NCBI GenBank assembly: GCA_910586225.1
Contig: CAJUIL010000007.1
Span: 60,966 to 124,965, forward strand
DNA length: 64,000 bases
Origin: an uncultured Eubacterium sp.
GTDB lineage: Bacteria > Bacillota > Clostridia > Lachnospirales > Lachnospiraceae
Direction: 5' to 3'
Position numbers and translations under genes: made by a program. Below are positions 33,980 through 43,494 of the stretch, one piece after another. Numbering within the stretch: position 1 is the first letter of the stretch; every line of letters starts with the position of its first letter. A model generated the notes under the pieces. The model was not told the DNA's origin. It searched no databases and saw only the letters and a list, made by a program, of their open reading frames with translations.

Positions 33980-35077
33980 TTATCTCTGTACTCTTGCCCC
34001 AGCGCCTCCCATAATTGCTTCTACTTCTCTTTTATTTACCATTGTCGTATCCCCTGGCGTTGTCATAGCAAGCGCACCGTGCGCCGCGCCATAATTTACG
34101 GCAATCTCTGCATCCTCCGTAGTCATTAACCCATAGATCAAACCAGACGCAAAGGAATCACCGCCCCCGACACGATCCATGATCTCCAGTCCTTGATACT
34201 CCTTCGACTTATAGATCTTGCCATCTGCCCAGCAGATTGCACCCCAGTCATTAACGGTCGCCGTCTTTACTGTACGAAGGGTTGTTGCAACTGCTTTAAA
34301 GTTTGGATAAGCTTCTGCCGCCTGATTGATCATCTTTTTATATCCATCCAAATTTAATTCTTTTAAAGATTCATCATTCCCTTCAATTTCAAAACCAAGA
34401 CAGGCTGTAAAATCTTCTTCATTTCCGATCATAACATCTACATACTTTGCGATCTCTTTATTAACTTCCTGCGCTTTTTCCGGTCCACCGATCGCATTCC
34501 ACATAGAAGGACGATAATTCAGATCATAAGATACGATTGTTCCATATTTTTTTGCTGTTTTGATCGCTGCCAGAACTGTTTCGCATGATTGCTCCGAAAG
34601 CGCGGCATAGATACCGCCTGTATGAAGCCAGCGCACGCCAAGTTCTCCAAAAATGTATTCAAAATCAAAATCTTCTGGTGTTGCCTTAGAAATCGCAGTA
34701 TTGGCGCGATCTGAGCATCCTACCGCTCCACGGATACCAAACCCCCGTTCCGTAAAATTGATCCCGTTTCTGCAGACACGGCCAATCCCATCTGTTTTCA
34801 TCCACTTGATGAGAGACGTATTTACCCCTCCTTGTAAAATAAAATCCTCCATCAGCATACCAACTTCATTATCTGCAAACGCCGTGATCACAGCCGTATT
34901 CATTCCAAAACATCTGCGCAGTCCACGAATTACATTATACTCGCCGCCTCCTTCCCACGCGCGGAAGCTTCTTGCTGTACGGATCCTTCCTTCCCCTGGA
35001 TCTAAGCGAAGCATAACCTCACCTAAGGATACAGCACTATATTTACATTCTCTTTCCTGACGTAAATTTAATTTCAT
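33980..35077 (-). CDS. kdgK: PfkB-family 2-keto-3-deoxygluconate kinase
   Basis: The 365-residue protein has an AGGAGG site before its ATG. It reads VSLGEVMLRLDPGEGRIRT, WEGGGEYNVIRGLRRCFG and, at the C-terminus, RVGGGDSFASGLIYGLM, the PfkB signature with its catalytic aspartate. The start of the protein and the RxxRSFRxWEGGGEYN segment are typical of KdgK. It would phosphorylate 2-keto-3-deoxygluconate made by mannonate dehydratase, giving KDPG for the aldolase gene upstream. An extended hairpin at 35133-35190 separates it from eda. Confidence 0.9.
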   Translation of the reverse strand: MKLNLRQERECKYSAVSLGEVMLRLDPGEGRIRTARSFRAWEGGGEYNVIRGLRRCFGMNTAVITAFADNEVGMLMEDFILQGGVNTSLIKWMKTDGIGRVCRNGINFTERGFGIRGAVGCSDRANTAISKATPEDFDFEYIFGELGVRWLHTGGIYAALSEQSCETVLAAIKTAKKYGTIVSYDLNYRPSMWNAIGGPEKAQEVNKEIAKYVDVMIGNEEDFTACLGFEIEGNDESLKELNLDGYKKMINQAAEAYPNFKAVATTLRTVKTATVNDWGAICWADGKIYKSKEYQGLEIMDRVGGGDSFASGLIYGLMTTEDAEIAVNYGAAHGALAMTTPGDTTMVNKREVEAIMGGAGARVQR

Positions 35078-35132
35078 TCTTCTTTCCTCCCATGTTGTAA
35101 CGGTAGTATCAACCCGGCCAAAATTTTACTTT

Positions 35133-35190
35133 GGAAACCCTGTCAAGGCTGGGCTAAGAGCCCGTTAAATTCAACTTTGATAGGGTTTCC
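35133..35190. promoter_or_regulatory. Nested hairpin between eda and kdgK
   Basis: GGAAACCCTGTCAA (35133-35146) pairs with TTGATAGGGTTTCC (35177-35190) with one G-T/mismatch position, and GGGCT...AGCCC forms an inner hairpin. In the minus direction it follows the eda stop codon and is trailed by AAAATTTT. It may partly terminate transcription or protect the upstream message, setting the ratio of kinase to upstream enzymes. Confidence 0.6.
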
Positions 35191-35216
35191 GTAAATGTTA
35201 CGTTGTTCTTATATTA

Positions 35217-35855
35217 TTACATTCTTATGCTTTTTACTAATTCTACTGCTTCCGCGGTAAGCTCGCTTATTTTTTCAAAATCTCCGGCTTTCACCAGATC
35301 TCCCTTAACCATCCAGCTTCCTCCGCAGCAGACGATCTTATCACAGCTTAAGTAATCTTTTAAATTCTTAGTATTTACGCCTCCGGTAGGCATAAATTTT
35401 ACAGTTGTATACGGCGCTGCAAGCGCTTTGATCGTTTCTACTCCTCCAAACTGTTCCGATGGAAAGAATTTTACCACATTCATTCCTCTTTTTACAGCCT
35501 GCGCTACTTCTGATGGTGTGATGCAGCCCGGTAATATAGGGATCTCCTTCTTCATGCAGTAATCAACGATCTCTTCATCAAATCCTGGGCTTACGATAAA
35601 TTCAGCCCCAGCGTTAACAGCTTTATCTACCTGCTCTATCGTAAGAACCGTACCTGCTCCTACCAGCATATCCGGATATTCTTGTTTCATGATCCGGATG
35701 GATTCCTCTGCTGCATCTGTACGGAAAGTGACTTCCGCGCAAGACAGTCCCCCTTTCACCAGTGCATCTGCTAAAGGTTTCGCGTCTTTTGCATCTTCCA
35801 AAACTACGACTGGCACTACGCCAAATGCAGCAATTCTTTCATTCATTGTATTCAT
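35217..35855 (-). CDS. eda: KDPG/KHG aldolase
   Basis: The 212-residue protein has the class I aldolase pattern of Eda: AEVTFRTDAAEE with E41 and R45, GAGTVLTIEQV, SPGFDEEIV, and VVKFFPSE with the Schiff-base lysine K129. It splits 2-keto-3-deoxy-6-phosphogluconate into pyruvate and glyceraldehyde-3-phosphate. GGGAGG lies five bases before the ATG. It is located between the mannonate oxidoreductase and KDG kinase genes, completing the uronate path. Confidence 0.96.
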   Translation of the reverse strand: MNTMNERIAAFGVVPVVVLEDAKDAKPLADALVKGGLSCAEVTFRTDAAEESIRIMKQEYPDMLVGAGTVLTIEQVDKAVNAGAEFIVSPGFDEEIVDYCMKKEIPILPGCITPSEVAQAVKRGMNVVKFFPSEQFGGVETIKALAAPYTTVKFMPTGGVNTKNLKDYLSCDKIVCCGGSWMVKGDLVKAGDFEKISELTAEAVELVKSIRM

Positions 35856-35866
35856 TTTTTCCTCCC

Positions 35867-36709
35867 TTATACTCCTGAATATGCAGCAAATCCCGCATCA
35901 ATCGGTAATACAACACCTGTGATCGCACTTGCAGCCTTCTCGTCACATAAGAAAAATACGCCTCCAAGGAGTTCTTCTCCATCTACAAATCTTCCCATCG
36001 GTGTTCCGTTTAAAATCTTATGGGAACGCGGCGTCGGTGTTCCATCCTCATGAAACAGAAGCGCTTTATTCTGTTTGGAAACAAGAAAACCTGGAGCAAT
36101 GGCATTACAGCGGATTCCTGTTCCTGCAAAATGCGTAGCTAACCACTGTGTAAAATTAGAAATGCCCGCCTTTGCCGCAGAGTATGCCGGAATCTTTGTC
36201 AACGGAATATAGGCATTCATGGAAGAAATATTTAGGATACATCCTGCTTTTCTCTCAACCATATCTTTTGCAAATACCTGCGTCGGGATTAATGTTCCCT
36301 GGAAATTCAGCTTAAGTACAAAATCCACACCAGACGCATCCAGATCGAAAAATGTTTTCTGTCCTTCTGCTGCTTCATGCTGATACTCGTTATCTGTCGT
36401 AGCCCTTGGATTGTTTCCGCCTGCTCCATTTACTAAGATATCACATGGGCCAAGATCCTTTAAAACATCTCCATGCACTTTCTCAAGCTCTTGCGCATCC
36501 AAAACATTCGCTTTGTATCCTTCACAGATATATCCTTCAGCTTTACATTCATCTGCAAGCTCTTTAACCGCATCTTCATTCAAGTCTAACGCTGCTACTT
36601 TTGCTCCTGCCTGCGCAAATGCCCGCGCCATCGTTCCGCAAAGCACGCCGCCTGCTCCGGTAATCACGACTACTTTTCCTGTAAAATCAATATTTAATGG
36701 TAAATTCAT
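35867..36709 (-). CDS. SDR-family D-mannonate oxidoreductase
   Basis: The ATG at 36709 (MNLPLNIDFTGK) follows AGGAGG; the frame is open upstream but without a ribosome site. The 280-residue protein is a short-chain dehydrogenase: VVVITGAGGVLCGTMARAFA near the N-terminus as the nucleotide-binding loop, a catalytic serine in SSMNAYIPL and YSAAK as the active YxxxK. It belongs to the SDR type that replaces classic UxuB in Firmicutes, reducing fructuronate to mannonate with NADH. It lies next to uronate isomerase and mannonate dehydratase, which supply and use these compounds. Confidence 0.87.
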   Translation of the reverse strand: MNLPLNIDFTGKVVVITGAGGVLCGTMARAFAQAGAKVAALDLNEDAVKELADECKAEGYICEGYKANVLDAQELEKVHGDVLKDLGPCDILVNGAGGNNPRATTDNEYQHEAAEGQKTFFDLDASGVDFVLKLNFQGTLIPTQVFAKDMVERKAGCILNISSMNAYIPLTKIPAYSAAKAGISNFTQWLATHFAGTGIRCNAIAPGFLVSKQNKALLFHEDGTPTPRSHKILNGTPMGRFVDGEELLGGVFFLCDEKAASAITGVVLPIDAGFAAYSGV

Positions 36710-36731
36710 TACTTTTCCCTCCTGCAAAATG

Positions 36732-38132
36732 TTATACTTGAAAATCAAAGTATTTATTTGTATTGTTGTAACAGATATCTTCTACCAAATTTTTCAACTG
36801 CTGCTTATCTTCCGGATATTGCCCGCTTTCTACCCATTCTCCGATGAGTTCACAAAGAATACGACGGAAATACTCATGTCTTGTATAGCTCAAAAAGGAG
36901 CGGGAATCTGTCAGCATTCCGACAAAGCATCCAAGCATTCCATTATTTGCAAGCTCGATAAGCTGACTGCGCATTCCTGTCCGGTTATCATTAAACCACC
37001 AGCCGCTTCCCTGCTGGATTTTTCCGACGATACCGTCTCCCTGGAAACATCCTGCAATCGTAACAAGCGCTGTATTATCGCAAGGATTTAGGGAATAAAG
37101 AATTGTTTTCGGCAATCCTTCATTTTCGGTAAAAGCATTCAAAAGAGGCGCTACATTTTCCACTCCCGATCTGCTGTTTACCGCATCGTACCCGGTATCT
37201 GCCCCAAGCTTCGCAAACTGCGGTTTATTATTATTGCGGAGGCATCCAAAATGGATCTGCATCACCCAGTTTTCCTTGACATACTTCTTTGCACACGCAA
37301 GGATCACCATCGTCTTATATGCATCTGCTTCTTTCTTTTCAGGACATTTATGCTCCATCGCCATTTGGAACGCATGGTCGGCCATAGCTTTATCCGGTTT
37401 TTCATACATACAGTAATCCAGTCCATGATCCGCACAAAGGCATCCGTGAGCAGCAAAGAAATCGATTCTATCACATAAAGCTTCCGCTACATCTTCCGTA
37501 CACTGGATCGTTCTGCCTGTTACCTGTGATAATTGACTGATATAATCTGCAAAGTCCTCTTTTTCAATATTAACCGCTTTGTCTGGACGGAATGCCGGCA
37601 AAACCTTAATTTCCATTGTCTCATCCTTAGCAATTACATCATGCCAATGCAGGTCGTCACATGGATCATCCGTCGTGCATACTGCTGTGACATGAAATTT
37701 CCGCATCAGCTCTCTGGCAGAGTATTTTGCTAACACCTCATTGCATTTTTCGTAAATTTCATCTGCGTTATCTGCTGTCAGAGGCTCTTCAATCCCAAAT
37801 ACACGTTTCAGCTCCAGATGACTCCAATGGTACATTGGATTACCAATGAGCTTTGGCAAAACCGAAGCAAATGCGCGGAATTTTTCTTTCGGATCGGCAT
37901 CTCCGGTGATCACATTCTCCGGTATCCCGCCAAATCGCATCTGCCGCCATTTATAATGATCGCCGCCAAGCCATACCTCAGATATATTATTGAATTTTCT
38001 ATCCTCTGCTATCTCCTGAGGATTAATATGGCAATGATAATCAATGATCGGCATTTTTTCTGCAACTTCATGATACAGCCATTTTGCTGTAGGAGTAGAT
38101 AACAAAAAATCCTGATCCATAAATTTTTCCAT
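36732..38132 (-). CDS. uxaC: Uronate (glucuronate) isomerase
   Basis: The 466-residue protein carries UxaC blocks: YHEVAEKMPIIDYHCHINPQEIAED with metal histidines, WLGGDHYKWRQMR, VTAVCTTDDPCDDL, MQIHFGCLRNNN, and RFGG near the start of the barrel. It interconverts glucuronate and fructuronate, or galacturonate and tagaturonate. It starts just after the uxuA stop, with a modest ribosome site overlapping that stop. Together with the TRAP transporter it commits imported uronates to the pathway. Confidence 0.95.
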   Translation of the reverse strand: MEKFMDQDFLLSTPTAKWLYHEVAEKMPIIDYHCHINPQEIAEDRKFNNISEVWLGGDHYKWRQMRFGGIPENVITGDADPKEKFRAFASVLPKLIGNPMYHWSHLELKRVFGIEEPLTADNADEIYEKCNEVLAKYSARELMRKFHVTAVCTTDDPCDDLHWHDVIAKDETMEIKVLPAFRPDKAVNIEKEDFADYISQLSQVTGRTIQCTEDVAEALCDRIDFFAAHGCLCADHGLDYCMYEKPDKAMADHAFQMAMEHKCPEKKEADAYKTMVILACAKKYVKENWVMQIHFGCLRNNNKPQFAKLGADTGYDAVNSRSGVENVAPLLNAFTENEGLPKTILYSLNPCDNTALVTIAGCFQGDGIVGKIQQGSGWWFNDNRTGMRSQLIELANNGMLGCFVGMLTDSRSFLSYTRHEYFRRILCELIGEWVESGQYPEDKQQLKNLVEDICYNNTNKYFDFQV

Positions 38133-38133
38133 C

Positions 38134-39210
38134 TTACTTATTCACCTGTCCTTCCGTCTTTTCAAGCATATCCCAGCATCCCCACAGATACATAATTCCC
38201 AATGCCCGGTCATAAAGTCCATATCCCGGTCTGCACTGTTCGCCCCAAATGTGCCGTCCATGGTCAGGGCGTACATATCCTGTATAACCACAGTCATGAT
38301 AAGCTTTTACAATATCAAGGATACCTGTATCTCCATCACAATCCCTGTGAGAAGCCTCCGTAAAGTCTCCATTTGGATAATGGCGTACATTTCGAATATG
38401 CGCAAACGCAATCCGGTCACAATAGGTACGTACAATATCTGCGACATGATTCTCCTTATTTGCCCCAAGAGATCCTGAGCACAGGCAAAGACAATTATAC
38501 TCATCATCTACCATCTTAAGGAAACGTCCGATAGACTCCTTATCACATAACAAACGCGGAATCCCAAAGATATCCCATGGCGGATCATCCTGGTGGATCG
38601 CCATTTTAATTCCAGTCTCATGACAGGTCGGCATGATCGCTTCTAAGAAATATTTCAGATTGTCCCACAGCTTTTCCTTTGTTACCGGACGGTATGCTTC
38701 AAACAGTTCATCAAGCTTTGCCATTCTTTCTGGCTCCCATCCAGGAAATGTCATCCCGTGCAGATTATTCAAGATATAATCCGCCATTTCCTTATAGTCA
38801 TCCTGGATACGGTCTTTCTCATAGAACAGCGCTGTAGAACCATCCTCCAGCGGATGAAACAAATCTGTTCTTGTCCAGTCAAAAATCGGCATAAAATTAT
38901 AGGTTACAACCTTCACGCCAAATTTTGCAAGATTACGTAACGTGATCTTATAATTTTCAATATACTGATCTCGTGTTGGAAGCCCGATCTTAATATCATC
39001 GTGTACATTAACACTTTCTACTACTTCCATGTGGAAACCAGCGCCTTCGATCTGGCGTCTTGCTTCCTCAATCTCCTCGACTTCCCACACTTCACCGGCC
39101 TGTTTATCATGAAGCGCCCACACAAGCCCGGTCACTCCCGGAATCTGTTTGATCATTTCCGGTGTAATACTGTCATTTCCTTCTCCGTACCAACGAAATG
39201 TCATTTGCAT
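38134..39210 (-). CDS. uxuA: Mannonate dehydratase
   Basis: The 358-residue protein matches UxuA: MTFRWYGEGNDSITPEMIKQIPGVTGLV at the start, VVTYNFMPIFDWTRTDL, MAIHQDDPPWDIFGIPR and RPDHGRHIWGE with metal-binding histidines. It dehydrates mannonate to 2-keto-3-deoxygluconate. AAGGAGG precedes the ATG. It is the first catabolic gene after the TRAP transporter, followed almost immediately by uxaC. Confidence 0.95.
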   Translation of the reverse strand: MQMTFRWYGEGNDSITPEMIKQIPGVTGLVWALHDKQAGEVWEVEEIEEARRQIEGAGFHMEVVESVNVHDDIKIGLPTRDQYIENYKITLRNLAKFGVKVVTYNFMPIFDWTRTDLFHPLEDGSTALFYEKDRIQDDYKEMADYILNNLHGMTFPGWEPERMAKLDELFEAYRPVTKEKLWDNLKYFLEAIMPTCHETGIKMAIHQDDPPWDIFGIPRLLCDKESIGRFLKMVDDEYNCLCLCSGSLGANKENHVADIVRTYCDRIAFAHIRNVRHYPNGDFTEASHRDCDGDTGILDIVKAYHDCGYTGYVRPDHGRHIWGEQCRPGYGLYDRALGIMYLWGCWDMLEKTEGQVNK

Positions 39211-39228
39211 AAGTTTCTTCCTCCTTTT

Positions 39229-40530
39229 TTATATTAATCCTGCGGCCATTGGTAACCCTGTACTTAAAAACGGAACATAAGTAATCAGCAATAAACCGAT
39301 TAAAATTGCAACATAATACCACAGCATATATGGAATTGTTTTTGCCAGAGAAGTATTTCCTACTTTAATTGCCACAAAAAGCGTGTTTCCTACTGGCGGG
39401 GTAATGTTCCCTATACATAAGTTGTAAACAAGGATCAATCCAAAGTGTACCGGATGCATTCCAAATGTCTTTACAATCGGCAGAAATAGTGGCGTAAAGA
39501 TCAAAATTGCAGGAGTTACGTCCATAAATGTACCAGCAATCAGAAGAATTACATTCATGATCAGCAAAATCAAAATATAATTATCTGTCAGTCCCAGTAA
39601 AGCGGCTGAAACTGCCTGCGGAATCTGCATAAACGCCATAACCCATCCAAGAATATTGGATACACCGATCAGAAAAACAACCATACCACTCATCTTTGCA
39701 CTGTCTACAACAATTTTCCAAAAAGATTTTATCGTAATATTCTTATAAAAAATTCCCAGTATCAAAGCATATACTACAGCAATAGCCGAACCTTCCGTAG
39801 CAGTAAAAACACCAATTACAATTCCTCCAATAACGATAATGATCAGCGATAAAGCAGGTAATGCTCGAACCGTAGCTATACCAAGATTTTTCCAGTCATA
39901 CTTGCCTTCCGCGCCTTTATATCCTTTCCGCTTAGCAAGAATAATGCCGACAATAATACAGCAGAGCGCCCACAAAACTCCTGGAATATATCCTCCAAGG
40001 AACAAAGCTGCAACTGACGTTCCTCCTGATGCCAGTGAATAGGTAATCAGCGCGTTGGATGGTGGGATCAAAAGACCGGATGGCGCTGAAGCCCCATTTG
40101 TTGCGGCACATAATGCCGGATCATATCCCTGTTCTTCCTCTCCTTCCTTTACCATGCTTCCGACTGCAGCTGCGGCAGCAGAAGCAGAACCAGAAATAGC
40201 TCCAAACAGCGCATTTGCCCCAGCATTTGTTACAAGCAAAGCTCCTGGAAGCTTGCCTAAAACTGCCATAACAAAGTCAACCAAACGTTTTGCAATCCCT
40301 CCCTGATTCATCAGATTGCCAGCTAATATGAAAAACGGGATTGCAGTTAAGCTGAATTTACTCATACCAACGAATGTTCTCTGCGCTGCAGTAACTACCG
40401 ATACATCCAAAGGAACTGTCTGCAAAATTGCTACCAGCGCTGAAATTCCGATAGAATACGCAATCGGAACTCCGAAAGCAAGCAACAGCAGCAAAATAAC
40501 AAGTATGATGACCAAAGATTGTATTGCCAT
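39229..40530 (-). CDS. dctM: TRAP transporter large permease (DctM)
   Basis: The 433-residue membrane protein has about twelve hydrophobic segments and the DctM family features AIPFFILAGNLMNQGGIAKRL, GALLVTNAGANALFGAISGSASAAAAAVG and PPSNALITYSLASGGTSVAALFLGG. It is the ion-coupled transport subunit of a TRAP system. AAAAGGAGG lies within the last codons of dctQ, and the ATG directly abuts that stop codon. Its gene context makes hexuronates the probable cargo. Confidence 0.94.
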   Translation of the reverse strand: MAIQSLVIILVILLLLLAFGVPIAYSIGISALVAILQTVPLDVSVVTAAQRTFVGMSKFSLTAIPFFILAGNLMNQGGIAKRLVDFVMAVLGKLPGALLVTNAGANALFGAISGSASAAAAAVGSMVKEGEEEQGYDPALCAATNGASAPSGLLIPPSNALITYSLASGGTSVAALFLGGYIPGVLWALCCIIVGIILAKRKGYKGAEGKYDWKNLGIATVRALPALSLIIIVIGGIVIGVFTATEGSAIAVVYALILGIFYKNITIKSFWKIVVDSAKMSGMVVFLIGVSNILGWVMAFMQIPQAVSAALLGLTDNYILILLIMNVILLIAGTFMDVTPAILIFTPLFLPIVKTFGMHPVHFGLILVYNLCIGNITPPVGNTLFVAIKVGNTSLAKTIPYMLWYYVAILIGLLLITYVPFLSTGLPMAAGLI

Positions 40531-41019
40531 TTATACCGCCTCCTTTTCTTCTGTTTGATTTTTTAATATATCTACGATATTTAAAACTGTATAGATCATA
40601 TTCAAAATGCCGCACAACGGAAGTACAATATAAAAGATACCAATAGGGACTCCTAAAGATGAAGTCATTTGTCCCATAGCAAGCGTCGTAATCTTTATTC
40701 CGCCGTAAACAAGTATTACGACAGAAAATAGAAACGCCACGATTTCTCCAAAGCAATTCAGCCCTTTTTGTACGGTTTTGCTAAATCGTTCTACTATGAT
40801 CGGAATATTCATATGCCCGCGTTCACAAGTAACAATAGACGCACCAAGCAAGCTCATCCAGGCAAAAAGATATCCAACCAGTTCTTCTGACCATGTAGAC
40901 GGGTTTTTCAATACATATCTTGTCAAAACCTGCCAGCAGGTCAGTACCACCATCGCAATAAAGCTAAGTCCTGCCAATCCATTCAAGATCCGGGTGATTC
41001 CATTACGCAATGTTTTCAT
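40531..41019 (-). CDS. dctQ: TRAP transporter small permease (DctQ)
   Basis: The ATG at 41019 (MKTLRNGITRILNGLAG) follows GGAGGGGG and gives 162 residues; longer starts lie inside the dctP region. Four hydrophobic segments occur, with the DctQ pattern VLTCWQVLTRYVLKNPSTWSEELVGYLFAWMSLLGA in the first half. It would form the membrane complex with DctM and receive sugar acid from DctP. The stop codon abuts the dctM ATG. Confidence 0.9.
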   Translation of the reverse strand: MKTLRNGITRILNGLAGLSFIAMVVLTCWQVLTRYVLKNPSTWSEELVGYLFAWMSLLGASIVTCERGHMNIPIIVERFSKTVQKGLNCFGEIVAFLFSVVILVYGGIKITTLAMGQMTSSLGVPIGIFYIVLPLCGILNMIYTVLNIVDILKNQTEEKEAV

Positions 41020-41032
41020 CTGATTCCCCCTC

Positions 41033-42064
41033 CTATTCCTCAACCGTCTGATGCTGTTCATTATGCACCTGGATCCTGTCATAAATCGGTTCTAGATCCG
41101 GATAGTTCTCTAACATTTCTTCATGCATAGACTTACAGATTTCCTGAAATGGTTTCGTATCAGGATAAAGGAACTGGACTCCTTGTTCTGTTTCAGCCTT
41201 ATCCTTCGCAGCTTCCACAGCCTTTACCCATTCCTCACGTTCTACTGCATTGATCAGCTTGAATCCCTCTTCAAAAATTTCTCGTTCCTCCTCAGACAAT
41301 GCATCCATAAATGCACAATTTCCAATTAAGATATCCGGGATCATCTGGTGCATATCATAAGAATAATATTTGCAGACATCACCATGCCCATTCGAAGTCA
41401 ATGCCATCTCATTATTTTCTGCTCCATCAATGACTTTAGACTGTAATGCCGTATATACTTCCCCAAATCCCATCGGTGTAGCCGATCCACCCAACAAATT
41501 CATCATGCGCACATTTGTAGGCGACTGCTGCACACGTATTTTTAATCCTTTCAAATCCGCTGGAGTCTCTATTGGTGTCGATACCGTATAAAAATTTCGT
41601 GTACCTGCATCAATCCATGTAACTGCTTCAAAGCCCGCCTGTTTGGTAGATTCAAAAATAGGATCGACAATTTCCGGATCATCCATAGCCTCATGGTAAG
41701 AATCTGCTGAAGAGAATAAATAAGGCAGATTAAATAAGGTATAATTCTCAGAAAATGTTTCCAAAATAGAATTACTTGCCACACAAAAATCGACAGCGCC
41801 CGTTTGTGTCAGCTGTACCATATCCGTCTGAGAACCGAGAAGCTCACTTGGATAAATTTCTATGTTGTATTTATCTCCAAGCTCACTTTCAATGTATTTC
41901 TCAAATTCCAATAGCGCAATATTGGTAGGATGGTCTGTCGCCTGATTATGTCCTATTCGGACAATTTGCTTACCATCTCCCCCACTCCCGCCACAACCAG
42001 AAAGAGCTGCTGCCAGCATTCCGACACTGATGATCATAGAAATTTTTCTGCAATTCCGTTTCAT
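41033..42064 (-). CDS. dctP: TRAP transporter substrate-binding lipoprotein (DctP)
   Basis: The 343-residue protein starts with a lipoprotein signal: a basic N-terminus, a hydrophobic core, and LSGCGG with the lipid cysteine at C24. The mature part is DctP-like: VRIGHNQATDHPTNIALLEFEKYIE, EIYPSELLGSQTDMVQLTQTGAVDF, WIDAGTRNFYT and LKIRVQQSPTNVRMMNLLGGSATPMGFGEVYTAL, where the arginine typically binds a carboxylate. Uronates are the expected ligands because of the downstream genes. AAGGAGG precedes the ATG. It heads the operon, divergent from an AraC regulator. Confidence 0.93.
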   Translation of the reverse strand: MKRNCRKISMIISVGMLAAALSGCGGSGGDGKQIVRIGHNQATDHPTNIALLEFEKYIESELGDKYNIEIYPSELLGSQTDMVQLTQTGAVDFCVASNSILETFSENYTLFNLPYLFSSADSYHEAMDDPEIVDPIFESTKQAGFEAVTWIDAGTRNFYTVSTPIETPADLKGLKIRVQQSPTNVRMMNLLGGSATPMGFGEVYTALQSKVIDGAENNEMALTSNGHGDVCKYYSYDMHQMIPDILIGNCAFMDALSEEEREIFEEGFKLINAVEREEWVKAVEAAKDKAETEQGVQFLYPDTKPFQEICKSMHEEMLENYPDLEPIYDRIQVHNEQHQTVEE

Positions 42065-42254
42065 TTTTTCTTCCTCCTTTTCCTTATTTTAAAACAAAAC
42101 CGGTCTTGTTTTTGATGCTTTTATTATATCAAAATATTTCAATAATTACGTGGTAGTTAAGGCTTGAAATATGGTGAATCTTGCTATATACTAGTTTATA
42201 TAGTTAACTATTTTGTTGTTTTTATACAATATGATTGCGAGGATTTTGTGTATT
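42065..42254. promoter_or_regulatory. Divergent promoter region of the uronate operon and its AraC regulator
   Basis: About 190 AT-rich bases lie between dctP and the AraC gene. TAGTTTATATAGTTAACTA near 42191 is partly palindromic and is a candidate operator. Exact -10 and -35 boxes were not clear. Confidence 0.4.
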
Positions 42255-43133
42255 ATGTATAAAGAAGAATTTAATCCCAGTCAGCTTATGACCGAAAGAT
42301 ACTTTGAATTTCACCATACATATAATGAAACACCGCCAGAGGTCGAATTTCATCAACATCCTTTTTATGAAATTTTTTTCTTTCTATCTGGAAATGTAAA
42401 CTATATCATTGAAGGAAAAAATTACAACTTACGTCCCGGTGATGTATTATTAACCGGCAGCTCTGATATCCACCGTCCGAATATCCATCCTGGTAAACCT
42501 TACGAAAGAATTGTGATCTGGCTTTCTGACGATTTTTTTGGACATTTAAAAGATTTTTACGGAGAAGATCTGACGACCTGCTTTACAGATTCGGCTCTAA
42601 GAGATTATCGGCTGATACGTCCCGACAATCAAAATATCATTCATCTAAAACAGTTATGCACAAAAATATCCGAAGCAAAACATAGCCATGATCTAGGAAG
42701 CTATGCGCTTGCATCCGCATACTTGACAGAATTTCTGGTACTGATCAGCCGCGCTTACTATGATGCGCCTGATTCAATTAAACACGACATTACTGAAAAC
42801 CAAAAGATCAATCAAATCCTATTATACATTAATGAAAACCTTACCGAAGATTTATCTTTAGAACATTTAGCATCTCATTTTTATATTAGTAAATATTACT
42901 TAAGCCGGCAATTTAAACAATTTACTGGCTTAACACTCTATCAATATATTATGAAAAAAAGACTCATTGTATCTAGAAATCTGCTGCGCAGCGGCAGCTC
43001 CGTTATGGAAGCGTGTTTTCAGTGCGGTTTTGGGGATTACTCTAATTTTCTAAAAGCATTTAAACGAGAATTTTGGAAAACACCCAGCAATTATTCAAAT
43101 GCAATGCATCCTGTTATTATGCGTCAGTCCTGA
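42255..43133 (+). CDS. AraC-family regulator of the uronate operon
   Basis: The likely start is the ATG at 42255 (MYKEEFNPSQ); an ATG at 42231 is an alternative, and the ribosome site is weak in both. It encodes about 292 residues. The N-terminal half is a cupin (FHQHPFYEIFFFLSGNVNYIIEGKNYNLRPGDVLL) that would bind a sugar. The C-terminal half has two HTH motifs (LSLEHLASHFYISKYYLSRQFKQFTG and SVMEACFQCGFGDYSNFLKAFKREF). Its divergent position from dctP suggests it responds to a uronate intermediate and activates the operon, by inference. Confidence 0.85.
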   Translation: MYKEEFNPSQLMTERYFEFHHTYNETPPEVEFHQHPFYEIFFFLSGNVNYIIEGKNYNLRPGDVLLTGSSDIHRPNIHPGKPYERIVIWLSDDFFGHLKDFYGEDLTTCFTDSALRDYRLIRPDNQNIIHLKQLCTKISEAKHSHDLGSYALASAYLTEFLVLISRAYYDAPDSIKHDITENQKINQILLYINENLTEDLSLEHLASHFYISKYYLSRQFKQFTGLTLYQYIMKKRLIVSRNLLRSGSSVMEACFQCGFGDYSNFLKAFKREFWKTPSNYSNAMHPVIMRQS

Positions 43134-43254
43134 TAGAAATGCCAAGCTTCGCCGGAGTAATGCAAGAACCATTTCATGGATTTTGCTTGTCCGGCAGCTT
43201 TGTTTTTTTCATAGCCAGTACAGTTTTTGTTTATTATTCCCTCTGACATTGAAA

Positions 43255-43372
43255 TTATTCTGCGTATTTTTGTAGGTATACTGCTGCCATTTTCACTAAC
43301 ATCGCCACAGTCCCCAGTCCTAAAACTGCTGCTGGATTTACGTTTCCATACTGGCTCCTATAAGTGACATAT
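43255..43372 (-). pseudogene. 3' fragment of a second spmA-like gene
   Basis: The minus frame ending at the TAA 43257-43255 reads YRSQYGNVNPAAVLGLGTVAMLVKMAA and matches the C-terminus of the SpmA-like protein at 45516 (YRSQYGSVNPAGIVG). Upstream it breaks at in-frame stops. It is an eroded paralogue tail of about 40 residues, without its 5' part. The ATPase/ELK pair lies between this fragment and the intact gene. Confidence 0.7.
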
Positions 43373-43494
43373 TCAATATTTCTATTTATCTTCCAATAAC
43401 TTCATCTACATAGAAGGATATGGTATGTATCCACCCTGATTTTTATAACAATAAATGTTATATGGTGGTTTATTCCCTCTTATCTCTACTTTTT

